NCBI GenBank assembly: GCA_963662175.1
Contig: OY759223.1
Coordinates: 3,629,549 to 3,693,548 of the forward strand
DNA from: Aradus depressus
Lineage: Eukaryota > Arthropoda > Insecta > Hemiptera > Aradidae
Direction: 5' to 3'
Length of the DNA: 64,000 nt
Translations under genes and position numbers: made by a program
Notes under the pieces: model-generated
The model's database searches: none
The model's input: the letters and a program-made list of their open reading frames with translations, nothing else
Told to the model about the DNA's origin: nothing
In this document: positions 1-11,400 of the stretch, in pieces
Layout of the letters: every line of letters starts with the position of its first letter
Numbering within the stretch: the first letter of the stretch is position 1

Positions 1-647
1 ATCTACATTCAGAAAAGGAACCCCAGTGACATCCCTTTCTAACTGTATAAGGTAGTTTGCATCTTGTTGAAGCGCTAAAAGACTTCATTCAGTTGTAAAT
101 TGTTGTTAAAAGGCAGTAAATGAAACACACAATAACATTCTTTAAATAGTTTATTTGAACAAATAAATAAATGTATACTACACTTGGAATATAAAAATAA
201 AACCAAAGGAAAATATGTGATGAGGCCATAATAGGACAGGACATTGTTATACCAATCACTTTTGTACATAACACTCCCTCCCTTCTGTCAAACTGGCGTT
301 ACTGGGTACATGAGAATACTGTTCTGTTGTCAGCGGTTTTCTTTGATACTTAGTACAGCGTGAATCTGAAAGTGACTTTACGAACAACTCCAGTATAAAA
401 TGAATTTGAAAGAGAGTGGGAAAGTGATTTGTATAAGAAATTCCTAATAAAAATTACAGATGTTTGTAATAAAGATATAAAATTCATTGCTACGCATTAA
501 ATCTGATGTATTTTACATTTTGGGGGCGCTATAACTTTGTATTGGTTCTATCTGAAATCTGAGGGCTTCTCGTTAGTTGGAAATGTAATAAGGACAATTT
601 TTGTTGTAACCAATTTTTCGATTGGACCAACCGTTTTCGCGTAAACC
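1..647. other. AT-rich intergenic sequence, no gene seen
   Basis: Only short random ORFs (60-64 codons) on the minus strand, with no recognisable motif, no splice-supported exon and no strong repeat. I see nothing further to annotate here. Confidence 0.6.
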
Positions 648-1690
648 AAGCAGAAGAAGAAGAAGAGTTTATTATAACAGTCGCATTTACAGAGGTACAA
701 TTATACAACAAGGTTCCTTAACCATTACCCTTATACACTAAATACAAATCAAAAATAATCAGTTAAATTAAAAACAATGCTACTGCTTAAGAGTACATTT
801 TAAAAAACTCCATCAAAAAAGAAAAAAACAAATAAATACAAAGTAACTGAAATGAATAGAAAATAAATTAATAAACATTCAAAAAGAGAGATTATAATTT
901 AAAATCGTGAACGGATATTTTTGTGTTTCCCTCCCTGAGTTTTCCCTATTTTCTTTACCAAAACGTTTTGATTTGTGTCACACTTAAGTAAAAAGTTTTT
1001 ACTGAAAGTTATTATGTAGTTCAGTAGGAGCTCAACATTTAGATGTTCATGGATTTGGAGGATGGAGGTGTCCCTCGAGTAGCTACCAACCAATCTATGG
1101 CATTTGTTTTGGGCCACTTGAAGAGTTCACAAGTTGGTATTGCTTGCGAGACTGGCCCACACTGGGCATTCATACGTTATCACTGGCCTCAACAGAAGCT
1201 TGTATATAAGGAGTCTATTGGTTAGATTAAGTGTGTGGAGTAACGGGAATAAGGAGAACACAAGTCCGCTCACAGTATTTGCTTTCTGTCTGATATGTTG
1301 CCTGAAGGTCTTTCGTCTGTCTAGAAGAACACCAAGGTATTTTACTGTATTGGTCCAGTCCAAATTTTCTACTTTCGGCGCGGGGCGTCTTTTTTGTAAA
1401 CAAGATCGCTTCAGTTTTTCCTTCATTAATTCTAAGTTTCCATTTATGGAAAAATCGTTTGATTCCTCTATAAGCATCCGTTAGTCTAGGATTTATTGTG
1501 TCTGTCCTCCAGGAGAGTGAAACGTTAGCTGTGTCGTCAGTCGAACGTCATTTATATATAAATTAAATAATGTTGGGCCTAACACAGAGCCTTGAGGCAC
1601 ACCGGCTACGGCTTTAAAATAAAGGAAATTTGTCTGTACTATGTGAACAGCGAAATATCCTCGTAAATCAAGCCAACGTCTCAACTAATG
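648..1690 (-). mobile_element. Decayed jockey-like LINE, reverse transcriptase C-terminal part and 3' UTR
   Basis: Read on the minus strand from 1690 downward, the sequence encodes pieces of a non-LTR retrotransposon reverse transcriptase. At about 1600-1560 lies the block [20 protein letters not shown], which precedes the catalytic aspartates in this family. At about 1475-1390, in another frame, comes KWKLRINEGKTEAILFTKK. At about 1370-1130, again shifted, comes a stretch containing KYLGVLLDRR and RPVITYECPVWAS. A further frame continues to about 900 with VAQNKCHRLV. At least two frameshifts separate these blocks, so the copy is dead. The 900-650 part looks like the 3' UTR and ends, on the minus strand, in a (CTT)n tract beside AATAAA. 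The assignment to the jockey-like group rests on these motifs; the exact clade is inference. Confidence 0.85.
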
Positions 1691-1967
1691 TGTTTTAAAA
1701 AGACATTTCAGGACATTTTTCAGCACCATAAAAAATATATATATTTCATATAAAACATTCCTTTCAGTTTTTTCTACAACTCTTATTCGAGGAGATTTTA
1801 GATTAAGCGGTATCTTGTACAGAGTACTTAGGCCCTCAAGTAATGTGGTCTTATTTTTCTTCCGGTCATATCTAAGTTAGCACATGTGACATCTTCATCT
1901 CAAGTTGATTGCTGCAATTGTATCTGAGTTGGAGCGTTCACAAAGTTCTAATCACAGAGGCACAGAC

Positions 1968-2076
1968 CTCTGCTAGCTCAGTGGTATGTGTGCTTGCTTA
2001 CTGAGCTCAAGATCGTGGGTTCAAGAGCCGGCCGAGGCCCTTAGTTTATTTTATGTGGGAGGTAAAATAAACTTAT
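1968..2076 (+). repeat. SINE fragment (tRNA-derived head and hairpin)
   Basis: The tRNA-like head has an A box (TAGCTCAGTGGTATG) and a B-box-like GGGTTCAAGAGCC. It is followed by the GAGGCCCTTAGTTTATTTTA hairpin segment found in the other copies of this family (6.2 and 24.9 kb). The copy is cut off after the hairpin. The degraded B box and cut-off body argue against a functional tRNA gene. Confidence 0.75.
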
Positions 2077-2100
2077 AGCATATATTTTATATGTTCCTAG

Positions 2101-2773
2101 AATCCTCAAAGGATACGACACATTGAAGTAAAACAAAATTCACAGTTATTAACATGACGTTTTCCTATTGATTTGCAATCCCACTTCAATATTATATCAT
2201 ACAATACTACAATTAAATTATTTAACATATAAGGGGGGGGGGGGGGGGTACTTTAAAACCTGTTCCAATGGCCACTGGATTCAGGAAGTTGAATTTCTGT
2301 GAAAAATTAACTTAGAATTTTCGACTAGATAATTTCTTTTACTATATAGTATTAGTATATACTAAAGCTGAAGAAACAATAAATAAATCTAATTTTTATC
2401 AAACACACTTTATTGATGAGTTTTTCATTGTTCAAGGTTGCCTTGTATTTTAGATTTCTCGATCGACTACACATTTTTCTTTTACATACAGAAAGGTAAA
2501 AATAAAAATTTGATTTCTTTTGCATAATTTTTTTCTCCTTCAGATCATTGTTTGTTTACTGCAACACTGGGTCTTGTCCAACTCTTCGACTCCTCCTGTA
2601 TGTAGACTTGATACTTTGTTACTTAGCTTCCATGTATCCCATATTATCAGTGGTGTTACTTCTTCTAATTTCCCAGCTGTTCGAAGTATATTTATACAAC
2701 TTTACAGCTGACTGGAGCAAATACCCATCTATTATTTCAAGTTCTCATGAAGTTAATGTTGACTTTAGCCTCT
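2101..2773. other. Intergenic sequence with G16 run
   Basis: An uninterrupted run of 16 G lies at 2233-2248. The rest is AT-rich, with short ORFs on the plus strand that show no family motif. This stretch is the 3' flank of the F-box-like gene on the minus strand; I saw no clear AATAAA within 100 bases of its stop. Confidence 0.5.
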
Positions 2774-4027
2774 TCATAAAATATGTCTAAAAGCTGACAT
2801 TGAATAGTTATTCTTATCTGGTTCAAAAACTACTAACACCTCTTTGACCCATTCACATTTATTCTGTTCCGTTAGAATACTGAGAGCGAACGAATTATTA
2901 ACAGAAGGCTTGAGGCAGGCAAAACAGCGACCATTCGTTTCATTTTCTCTTGGGTAAAAGTCGCCATTCAAAAATACAGAACCTCGAATGTCGTATTCAA
3001 TTTCAAAAGAACTACTTACACCGCATCTTCCCATATTCATAGTCGTGCATCGTTCATAAACGGTTTGCAATTCCTGCGCAGACTTTCTCAAATTTCGCGC
3101 TGTAACTGATGATTCATCTCCACTTATTGTAAATGCCAGCAACTGTTTCATAATTGGTTCGTGTACAATGTCGTCAACATCCATTCCAAGCTCTTCAACA
3201 CTTTTAATTACAGCCGTTGTAAATGTTTTATTAGCTTTTCTTATGTAGTCCCTCATAAAACGGAGAATTTCTTTTTCATTTTGATATCTTGAAACGCCTG
3301 GTTTGATATTCGGTGGTGATACTTTTTCTTTGGTATCTCTAAGTTCAAAAAACATGTCTATCCGTTTCGTGTCCTGTCTACGTTTCGTATGGACCATTTT
3401 AAGATTACCACAGGAACAACACAACATCATGTCTACAAGTTTGAGCTCAAAATGTGCCCACAAATCCGAAGTGTAAAAATGTACCTCAATTTCGTCAGAA
3501 AATTTATTAATAAAATTGTCCAATCGGGGATGTTTCATTTTGACTCTTGAATTTTTCCATTCATCTTTGCACAATGCTTTCATTTCTTCATCAATCTCTT
3601 CTACAATTGGCCCAATGTACGGAGCCAGTGCTGACCAAATATGAATGTCCTTATTGTACCGCCACACCATCACATACATCAAAGATACGTCCATTTGCAA
3701 AATCCGCCAATCTAGTAGTGTTCTTGTAAGCGACGGATGAACCATACGATGATTTTTGACAATATTCAAAAGTTTCGAATGAACACGAAAAATTTGACTA
3801 CGAATTTGAATTCTAATATCTCTTAAAAGAACTCTCATATTTGTGGCAACAGCGGATCTGAACGCCTTACACTCATTGCGTAAAAGAGCCGATTGTGAAG
3901 GTGGAAGAAATTTGAAAATATATATAACCATTTCTAAGGGTAGATCTTGTATTTTCCGCTTAAACATGTTCAAATCCACGGATCCACCTGAACAGAAAAA
4001 TGTACACAATCTCTTGATGGCATCCAT
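2774..4027 (-). CDS. Putative F-box protein, single exon, 417 aa
   Basis: An uninterrupted 417-codon ORF, by far the longest in the window. Residues 26-60 fit an F-box: IQDLPLEMVIYIFKFLPPSQ, then conserved-looking leucines and an arginine. In this family the F-box binds SKP1 and links a substrate-binding region to an SCF ubiquitin ligase. The remaining ~350 residues are charged and probably helical, and show no leucine-rich, WD40 or kelch repeats. There is a CCSC cluster near residue 203 and a CxxC (RCFAC) near residue 372; whether they bind metal is unknown. The start at 4027 has A at -3 and G at +4; a second Met at residue 21 would still leave the F-box intact. No intron is needed, so this may be a retrogene or a member of an expanded intronless family. 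The ORF is secure, the F-box call likely, the substrate unknown. Confidence 0.75.
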   Translation of the reverse strand: MDAIKRLCTFFCSGGSVDLNMFKRKIQDLPLEMVIYIFKFLPPSQSALLRNECKAFRSAVATNMRVLLRDIRIQIRSQIFRVHSKLLNIVKNHRMVHPSLTRTLLDWRILQMDVSLMYVMVWRYNKDIHIWSALAPYIGPIVEEIDEEMKALCKDEWKNSRVKMKHPRLDNFINKFSDEIEVHFYTSDLWAHFELKLVDMMLCCSCGNLKMVHTKRRQDTKRIDMFFELRDTKEKVSPPNIKPGVSRYQNEKEILRFMRDYIRKANKTFTTAVIKSVEELGMDVDDIVHEPIMKQLLAFTISGDESSVTARNLRKSAQELQTVYERCTTMNMGRCGVSSSFEIEYDIRGSVFLNGDFYPRENETNGRCFACLKPSVNNSFALSILTEQNKCEWVKEVLVVFEPDKNNYSMSAFRHIL

Positions 4028-4228
4028 ATTGATATTCTGACAAAAACTTGTTCTCTTTGTGTTTACTGTGTGTGGTGAGAAAAGATATGAAATTTTGTAA
4101 TAACCGTGTCGCTAAATACTAAACACAGCTGGGATATTTATATTGTCATTATATATCTTAAATCGATATGTTAAAATTTTTTCAATATCATTACAAAAAT
4201 TACTTTATGAATTTACAATAATATAATT

Positions 4229-4425
4229 TGATATCGTCTACTACCAGAGCGCTCTAGTGGACATGAGCCCGACTCTACTGTGGGAGTCCTAAATTTTGTC
4301 TACCCTAAATTTTTATTCACCTAGGGCAGGGGTCTTTAACGAGTACCTGACATCGTACAGGCTCGGGACCATCGTTTAACGTCCCATCCGAAGGACGGCG
4401 TGCTTAAGTTTATTTTACTTCCCAG
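4229..4425 (-). repeat. SINE copy, body without tRNA head
   Basis: The reverse complement matches the body of the 24.9-kb copy: the block around CCGTCCTTCGGATGGGACGT, then GGTACTCGTTAAAGACCCCT, then GGACTCCCACAGTAGAGTCG and the CCAGAGCGCTC segment. The tRNA-like head is missing, and the sequence is diverged and interrupted near 4395-4425. Confidence 0.75.
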
Positions 4426-4440
4426 ATAAAATTTAAAATT

Positions 4441-5397
4441 TAGGACTCCCAATATATCTATCCCGTCAATATATCGCACGCTGTCTTTAGCAGTGTGACA
4501 ACTCAAAAACCGGTGTTGCCGGTCAAGGAAGTTGCTGATCAAGGAAAACGAGATCAACAATTCTGTAGCAATGACACTATGTTAGTAATAGCCGTGCGAG
4601 AGCGTTTGTTATACTACTTGATTTTGGAACTTTAAAAATTTAAATTTTTTTTTTTTTTTTAGCGAAAAACTGCAATGTATGTATAATATGGAATGATCCC
4701 AACAGTATACTGATAAATTAATGACATAATTTTATTTAAGCTTCTGCCACCAACAGATAGCATAATGTTCATAAAAACTTAGAACGCATATTCCCGAAAA
4801 TTAGAATTTTTGAGTTGTCACACTGCTAAAGTCAGCATGCGATGTACTCAGGATACCTTGAAAACTCGATTTCAGATTTTCGCACGACTGCAGTACTTTA
4901 TTTATTAGAGATACAAAAAAGTAAAAATTATTTACAATTGAAAATAAATCTTGGAGAGTTTCGAAAATGTAAGCGAATTTTTTGCACAAAATAGAATTCC
5001 AGCCAGTGCTACAATATATGAAGAAAAAAAAAGTTGCAGATCTTTAATTATTTTGTTTATTTTGAACAGGAATTATTACCTTTTTTTTAAAAGAATAAAA
5101 AATTGTGAAATAATAAAAGGCTTCTGTTCCCTCACTCGTTCATGTCCTTATTACATTACCAGTGGTTTTTTTTTAGGAATAATAAATAAAAGTCGAGAAA
5201 AAAAAAGTAATCTATTTATTTACATATAATCTCAATAGCTAAATATAAATATTGATATATTTTAAATAACACAAAAAATTAAGTAAAAAATAAATAAATT
5301 ATTTATAAAATAATTATAGATTTGATTAGAAGGTGGGTAGTCATTTTGAATTTTAGCGTTGAAATAATCCAATGAGGATCCATTTTGGAAGCAGTGT
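4441..5397. other. Intergenic sequence; 3' flank of the SV2-like gene
   Basis: AT-rich, with a poly-T run near 4645-4660. A minus-strand AATAAA (TTTATT at 5215-5220) lies about 180 bases after the stop of the SV2-like gene and could be its poly(A) signal. No coding motif was seen in the short ORFs. Confidence 0.4.
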
Positions 5398-5480
5398 TTA
5401 AGCAAGAATCACAGTTTTTTGTTTATGACTCGTTTCATCGTATGGTTCTTTTGGAATAAAACAGCTCAGAAGTCCTCCAC
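5398..5480 (-). CDS. SV2-like gene, exon 11 (C-terminus and stop)
   Basis: The acceptor TTTTTTTCAG precedes an exon that completes helix 12 (GGLLSCFIPKEPYDE) and ends after KTVILA with TAA at 5400-5398. The cytoplasmic C-terminal tail is short (about 20 residues). Confidence 0.88.
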
Positions 5481-8400
5481 CTGAAAAAAAATATATATAA
5501 TACAAAATTAATTATTACGAGCAAATCCATTCGCAAACTGCACACACTTCAGACAATGTATTGACATGAAAATGGTGCATATTGCACAAGAAAACTGAAT
5601 GCACTTTGGCTATCAAACCACAGACGATGAACATAACAAATGATGACTTCCATTAAGAGATTTTTGATATTATAGCGTTAATAATAAACATTTTTGTAGT
5701 GAAACTTCTTTTAAAATGGTTCTGCGCAACTAAAACCGAGCTGCAAGTGACGCACAATGGTGAGGGGAAGTGATGCAAGCACAAGAGGGAGGGAGGGAGG
5801 GGAAACGTGCAAGCAGCGCAACGAGCAGCCGCTAGTATGGCGTCAGCTGCCCAGTTAATTAATTCAACATTTCATGTGCGTCACCATTAGAAAACATTGA
5901 ACAAAGTGATCATAGGAGTTTTCTAGTTTTTTTTATTTATTTACAAACAAATATTTACAACTGTAAAAAGAGTATACAGAACAAGCAAATGTGCTGAGGG
6001 GGAAAAAATGTCAACAGAGAAGAAATGGGCCAGTGGTTACACTCCTTAGGCACTTAGTTGCACTCATTTATGACTAATCACTGTTATTGCTTGATTATTA
6101 CATAGTGAATTACATTTTTCAGCGTTGTAACTGATAATGAACAAAATGACAACGTCGTAAAATATAATAATAATGAAAATATGTGAATATAATACATAAA
6201 ACATACTTTAGGTTATCTATATTAGGGTGCCGGTAGCTCAGTATATGCTTGCCGTCTGAGCTCAAGATCGTGAGTTCGAAACCCAACCGAGGCCCTTAGT
6301 TTATTTTATCTGGGAGGTAAAATAAACTTAAGCACCCCGTCCTTCGGATGGGACGTTAAGCGATGCTCCCGAGCCTGTACGAGGTCAGATACTCGTTAAA
6401 GACCCCTTTAGGGTAGGCAAAATTTAGGACTCCCACAGTAGAGTCGGGCTCACGCTACAAATTCTCTATTTTTTACAGAGGAATTCTTCCGTATACTTAC
6501 TTAGTATAATGGTCGCACAGAGCAGAAGAGGTACAGAACAGCTGATGTCCAGTAAGTGTCCAAAAACCAAATTTGAAACCATTGCGCCAAACCTTCCAAA
6601 TATTATAGAGATGCAGACAGCCATTCCACTGAAATATAAATATCATTTATTAATAATATTCTTTTAACTTAACGCTAAAGTTGCAGACATTTTTTGGCTT
6701 ACACTGCCCTCACACAACGTCCTAGGCTCCAGCAGTTTAGTCTTCTCAGCAACAGATAGCACCATTTAAGGACTCTGTTTGCTTTTTTGTTTTTTATAAT
6801 CTATGAAACTTTAAAAACTAAAAAAAAAAAAAGGCAAAATCCTAACTTCGATTTTTTCATGATTACAACATGAATCGTTTCCCTGAGTGGAAGTAGAGTT
6901 GTCACATTTACACAGTAAAATGTTGATATAGTTGTACCTTGCTTCAGATGGGAACATGTCGACAACAAGGGCGTTGTACACCATGTTGGCTGTTCCAATA
7001 CAGAGTTGGAAGACTGCGGACACGATGAGGTTCTGCAATGAGCTGGTGACGAAGTAGAGGGCTAGCACTGAGGCTCCTGCAGTCGTCATGAACACAACTG
7101 CAATAGACAATAATAACTGCATTAGAGCCACCAATTGCATCCATCTTCTCCAGCCAATAGTATACCTTTTGTTATTCCAGTTTTTCATAAATATATCATT
7201 ATCTATTGGTCATAAAAAGGAAAAACTGATGAGTATGAAATTATCTACAAACTCTATTACTATTATTCATTGATTTTTCAAACAACAGTTTCAACAGTAA
7301 AATGTCCCAGGATTGGTTAGTTTCATTTTATTTTATTATTTATTTAGCTATGTGCCCTGAAACAACTAAAGATATGATAAAATGTCATAGGACCTTAATT
7401 ACAAAGCATGAAATTTCATACCGTTGAGTTTCATTCCCATTTCTACGACGAACGATTTGCGAAGAAGGCGTATGCATTTTGAAAAATCACCGAAAGAAAG
7501 CTTATCCAAAAATATATTTTCCTTTCGTTTTTCTGTTGAATGATAGAAAGAAAAACAAACGCTCTCACGCTTCTCATGTAACTCGAACCTCTTTAAGCGC
7601 CTTCTATATTTTGTGATGATGCCGTAAAACAATGGATATGTACCTTTCTATTGAAAATTGTGTTCATCAAAAAGGAGATTTCGTGTCCTAAAATTTCCTT
7701 TCTAATACTCTCGTTCTAAAATATAGTGTAGGGCCAATGAATCGTGGCAGCTTGGGAGGTGGGCCTGTTCAAAAGTAAAGGAGGCCGCGTCAAGACGTAC
7801 ACCACCTCCTAGCCTTGGAGGAGTCCACAGGACCTTGACTCTCCATGGATACAACCAGACCATTGGAAGTCACAGGTGCTATCAGGTCACGGCGACTTTA
7901 GCGCCATGCTCTTCTTCTTTAAGAGGAAGAACAGCTCTGCCTGCTCGTGTGGCGGCGTCGAAACTGCGGAACACGTAAGTCTCGAATGCCCGCTATACGA
8001 CGGGCCCAGGGCGGAGCTGATTCGCCAGATAGGATCGTACCTGGGACTGGACCTGCCGGGACTGATGACAGAGGCTGGCTACCTGGCTTTTGGTCGGTTC
8101 GTCTCCTCCTGGCGGAGAATCAAGAAAGCCTTCTAACTCGGTGCCGGGGGCCCCGCCGACAGGCCTGCGGCGGCTGCCCCCGGCTCTGGGGCGCAGGGAG
8201 AACAGAACCCCCGAAAAGATCCCGAGTTCACTCGGCGTAAAGTGCAGGAAACCAAGGACGACTGTAGCCATCGAGCCGGTCCACAGCCGAAGAACCCGTT
8301 TCCCAACGCAATAGGGTGATGTGACCGACCCCCTCAGGGGTCAGGAGCACCAAAAAAAAAAAAGTCAGAGACAGATGAGAGATATGACAAGACAGCACCC

Positions 8401-11400
8401 CTAACTTCATTATAAATTTATAACCTTTTCTTTATTCTTGAAATTTTTTATATTAAAAGTTTCTTCTCCACCACCTTCGCTAGTTTTATTTCTTTAATTA
8501 GTATTATTTTTTTAATTAAAAACCATGTAATTAGCAGCAGCACAAATAATAGTTTTGTTGTGTTATTATCTGAAATAGTATTAATATTGTTTTCTGTTCG
8601 CAGATTAGCAGATGGAAATGTCTAAAGATGTCAATTTCATTCCGCAAAGTGCAGCTCTTCCATTTTTTTCAACCAAGGATGGATGGATTAGGATAATTGT
8701 CTTCAGTGCAATCAATTCAATTGTAAAAGTGTTTTCGTTTCATAAAACGTTCTTAATTTTGTAGAATAAAACATTTTTAATAGTAATTGATATGTATTTT
8801 ATATTAAATTGGTCAATAAATAACTTTATAATATTCAGTGCCTTTTTTAATATACCTTTTTTAATATTTTTATTGTAGAATTACCGTGTTAAAAAAAGTG
8901 AATACCATGTTTTTTTTTTTAATAAATAACGGGTAGTGGGTATACTGGATTTGAATTAGCCAGATTCCCGCCATAGCACCGTTTAGTTGAGGCTAGGGGT
9001 TGGGTTTCATTGAAGCGCTGCTACTTGCTACAACGATTATAGCCTGGAAGTTCTTCCCTTCTATCTCCCTTCACCGCGCCCCCGGAACCCTGGCTGCCAT
9101 ATTGTAGCTTACCTGGCATTGTGGGCCGGGAGAGTCGTGGTGCCAACAGCCCGGACAGGAGGTTGCCCAAGAGGCCGACAGAACCGATGACGAGGGAGTG
9201 CTTGAAGGCAGTCGGGGTCACTTCACAGCTTCCGGCCTCCGCAGACTCTGTCCCCGTCAGTTGGCACACACTCACTGTCTTGTTCGACATGGAATAGTGG
9301 ACTTCGAATCTGTTGACTAACTCCGGTAGCCATAGTCCCAGACCGTAATACCTGGAAAAGGAGATGCACGGAGATGATCAATTGAAGGTTTGGGTTTTTT
9401 CCATTGAAAATAAGTTGAATAAATTATTGTGGAAAATGTACCAAGCATACTTTTTTTAAGACATTTTGTTAAATAAAACAATAGATAATTTTATGAAGAT
9501 AGGGCTAATAGCTACACCGGCAAGGGAAAATTTAGAACTCCCGTAGTAGAGTCGGGCTCATGCGACGAAAGAGCGCTCTGGTAGTAGGCGATATGACCTT
9601 GTAGTTAAAGCCCGGGCATGAGTCATAATAACTACAATTATTAATGAACTACTATTATGAGAGGAACATCTCCTTAGAGACAGTGCGAAGCCTCATTGGC
9701 CCATCCGTCCTGGTGGTTCTACTACTCGTCTATATTAAGTAGAGCGCGTTATAAAGACGTCAGTAATTCTATTGTCAGTCCCAAAAACACTTCTTACGTC
9801 TTAGAACGTTAAATATGTTGCTTTCATAGATTGTTTTGGTATTATATACTATAATATTTTTATATAATGGATATATTGGGAGGGCTATTGTGTACACCTA
9901 GGGACCTAAGCACCCAATGTTCTTATCCATTCCCTGTTAGCTCTATTATGGGAGTCCCAAATTTTGCCTACGCAGGTTTAGTTACCTAAGGTCTTTAACG
10001 AGTACCTGGCTCGTGAACAATGAAACTTGGGATGTATTCCTTTACAGTTAGATTTCTTACCCAAACATATTGGCAAAGTAGAGATAGGAGACCATGATGG
10101 TGACTGGGAGGACAGGAGGCACGAAGAGACATTGGCACTGTCGAAGCATGGCCAGGAGAGGACGCCAAGCCGACTTGGTAGCCTCCATCTTGATACTGGA
10201 CAGAGGGACCAGTGCCTCTAGCGACTTCACCTGGAATCAAACACAATCTCTCTCTGCATCATTATTATTGTAAACAAATAATATTTAACATAAGGAACAA
10301 AATAGATGATATATCAAGTCACTTCATCTGTATATTCATGCTTATACGTCTTCTGCAACAAATTAATACTGCAAAAGAGCAAACTCAATTCAAATAATGC
10401 TTCATGTTCTTCACTTCATAGAAATGTGAGTATAATATATACATGGGGTAAATATTCAAAAATTGCTCCTTAGTCAATGAAGAAAGGAGAAGTCTACTCA
10501 CAGGGTAATGTGAAGAAGGGAGGCCAGTGTTGACGGAGAAGACATGAGCAAGGACTTTGAGGGCCTCCGAATGGCGTCCCTTGGCGACCAGATAGCGAGG
10601 ACTCTCAGGAAGGCGAGCTAGAAGTATCGCAGACAGAAGAGAGGGTATGGCCATCAGAGAGATGAGCAATCTCCAGGAGGTGTATCTGACCCAGCCCAGC
10701 TCCATGGACCACTTGAGAGGGATCACCACCCACGCCACTCCTGCCACATGAAACACCAGGGAGACCAATGGTTAGAGTGGAGCTAAGAAGAGAAAAGAGA
10801 AGGGGAAGTGAATATCGCTCTAGTTTGGCCGATTTAGCTGAAAATCGATAGATGTTACCCATAAGGTTTTGGTCCCACATATAAAATTTTGTTTCGAGTC
10901 ATTCATTACAACGGCACTTATTAGATTTTAAGTTAAGCCTCATCCATAATTCCCCCCTCCTTTTGGTTGATTTAGCTGAAAAACAATAGGTGTCGTTGTT
11001 AGAGGAGATTCTATCAGGAGTTATCGTGTTCACAGACACACAGACATAATTTATTTTTTTTCATATTTGGAATCTAGAGGTTGGAAAACATAAAATTCCA
11101 AAAAACACTACCAAGTGTGGGGCTTTGGTTTTTTTTTCATTTTCCCAAAGAATTGGAGTCTTGGATATGGTAAGAGGCAAATGTTGGTATAAATAAATAA
11201 AACAAACTTATTTTCTAAAATATTGTCTATTCCACTAAAGATATTTATAAAAATAAAACTACCGGTTTCGGCCTCACACCATCGTCAGGTCTAGTCATGA
11301 ACTAAGTCTATAATGACAATATTTCAAAAAATAAGTTTGTTTTATTTATTTATTACAAATTCCACAATATGTCCGCGTTCCTCAACTTAGAAAATGTTGG

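Noticed and set aside
1134..1484. 116-codon plus-strand ORF
   Set aside because: Mirror of the reverse-transcriptase fragment on the minus strand; it has no motif of its own.
6230..6300. Possible tRNA gene
   Set aside because: The A and B boxes are present but the cloverleaf is not supported, and the sequence runs straight into the SINE body shared by other copies.
7947..8314. Overlapping GC-rich ORFs on both strands around the R1-type LINE end
   Set aside because: By-products of the GC-rich LINE coding end and 3' UTR in other frames.
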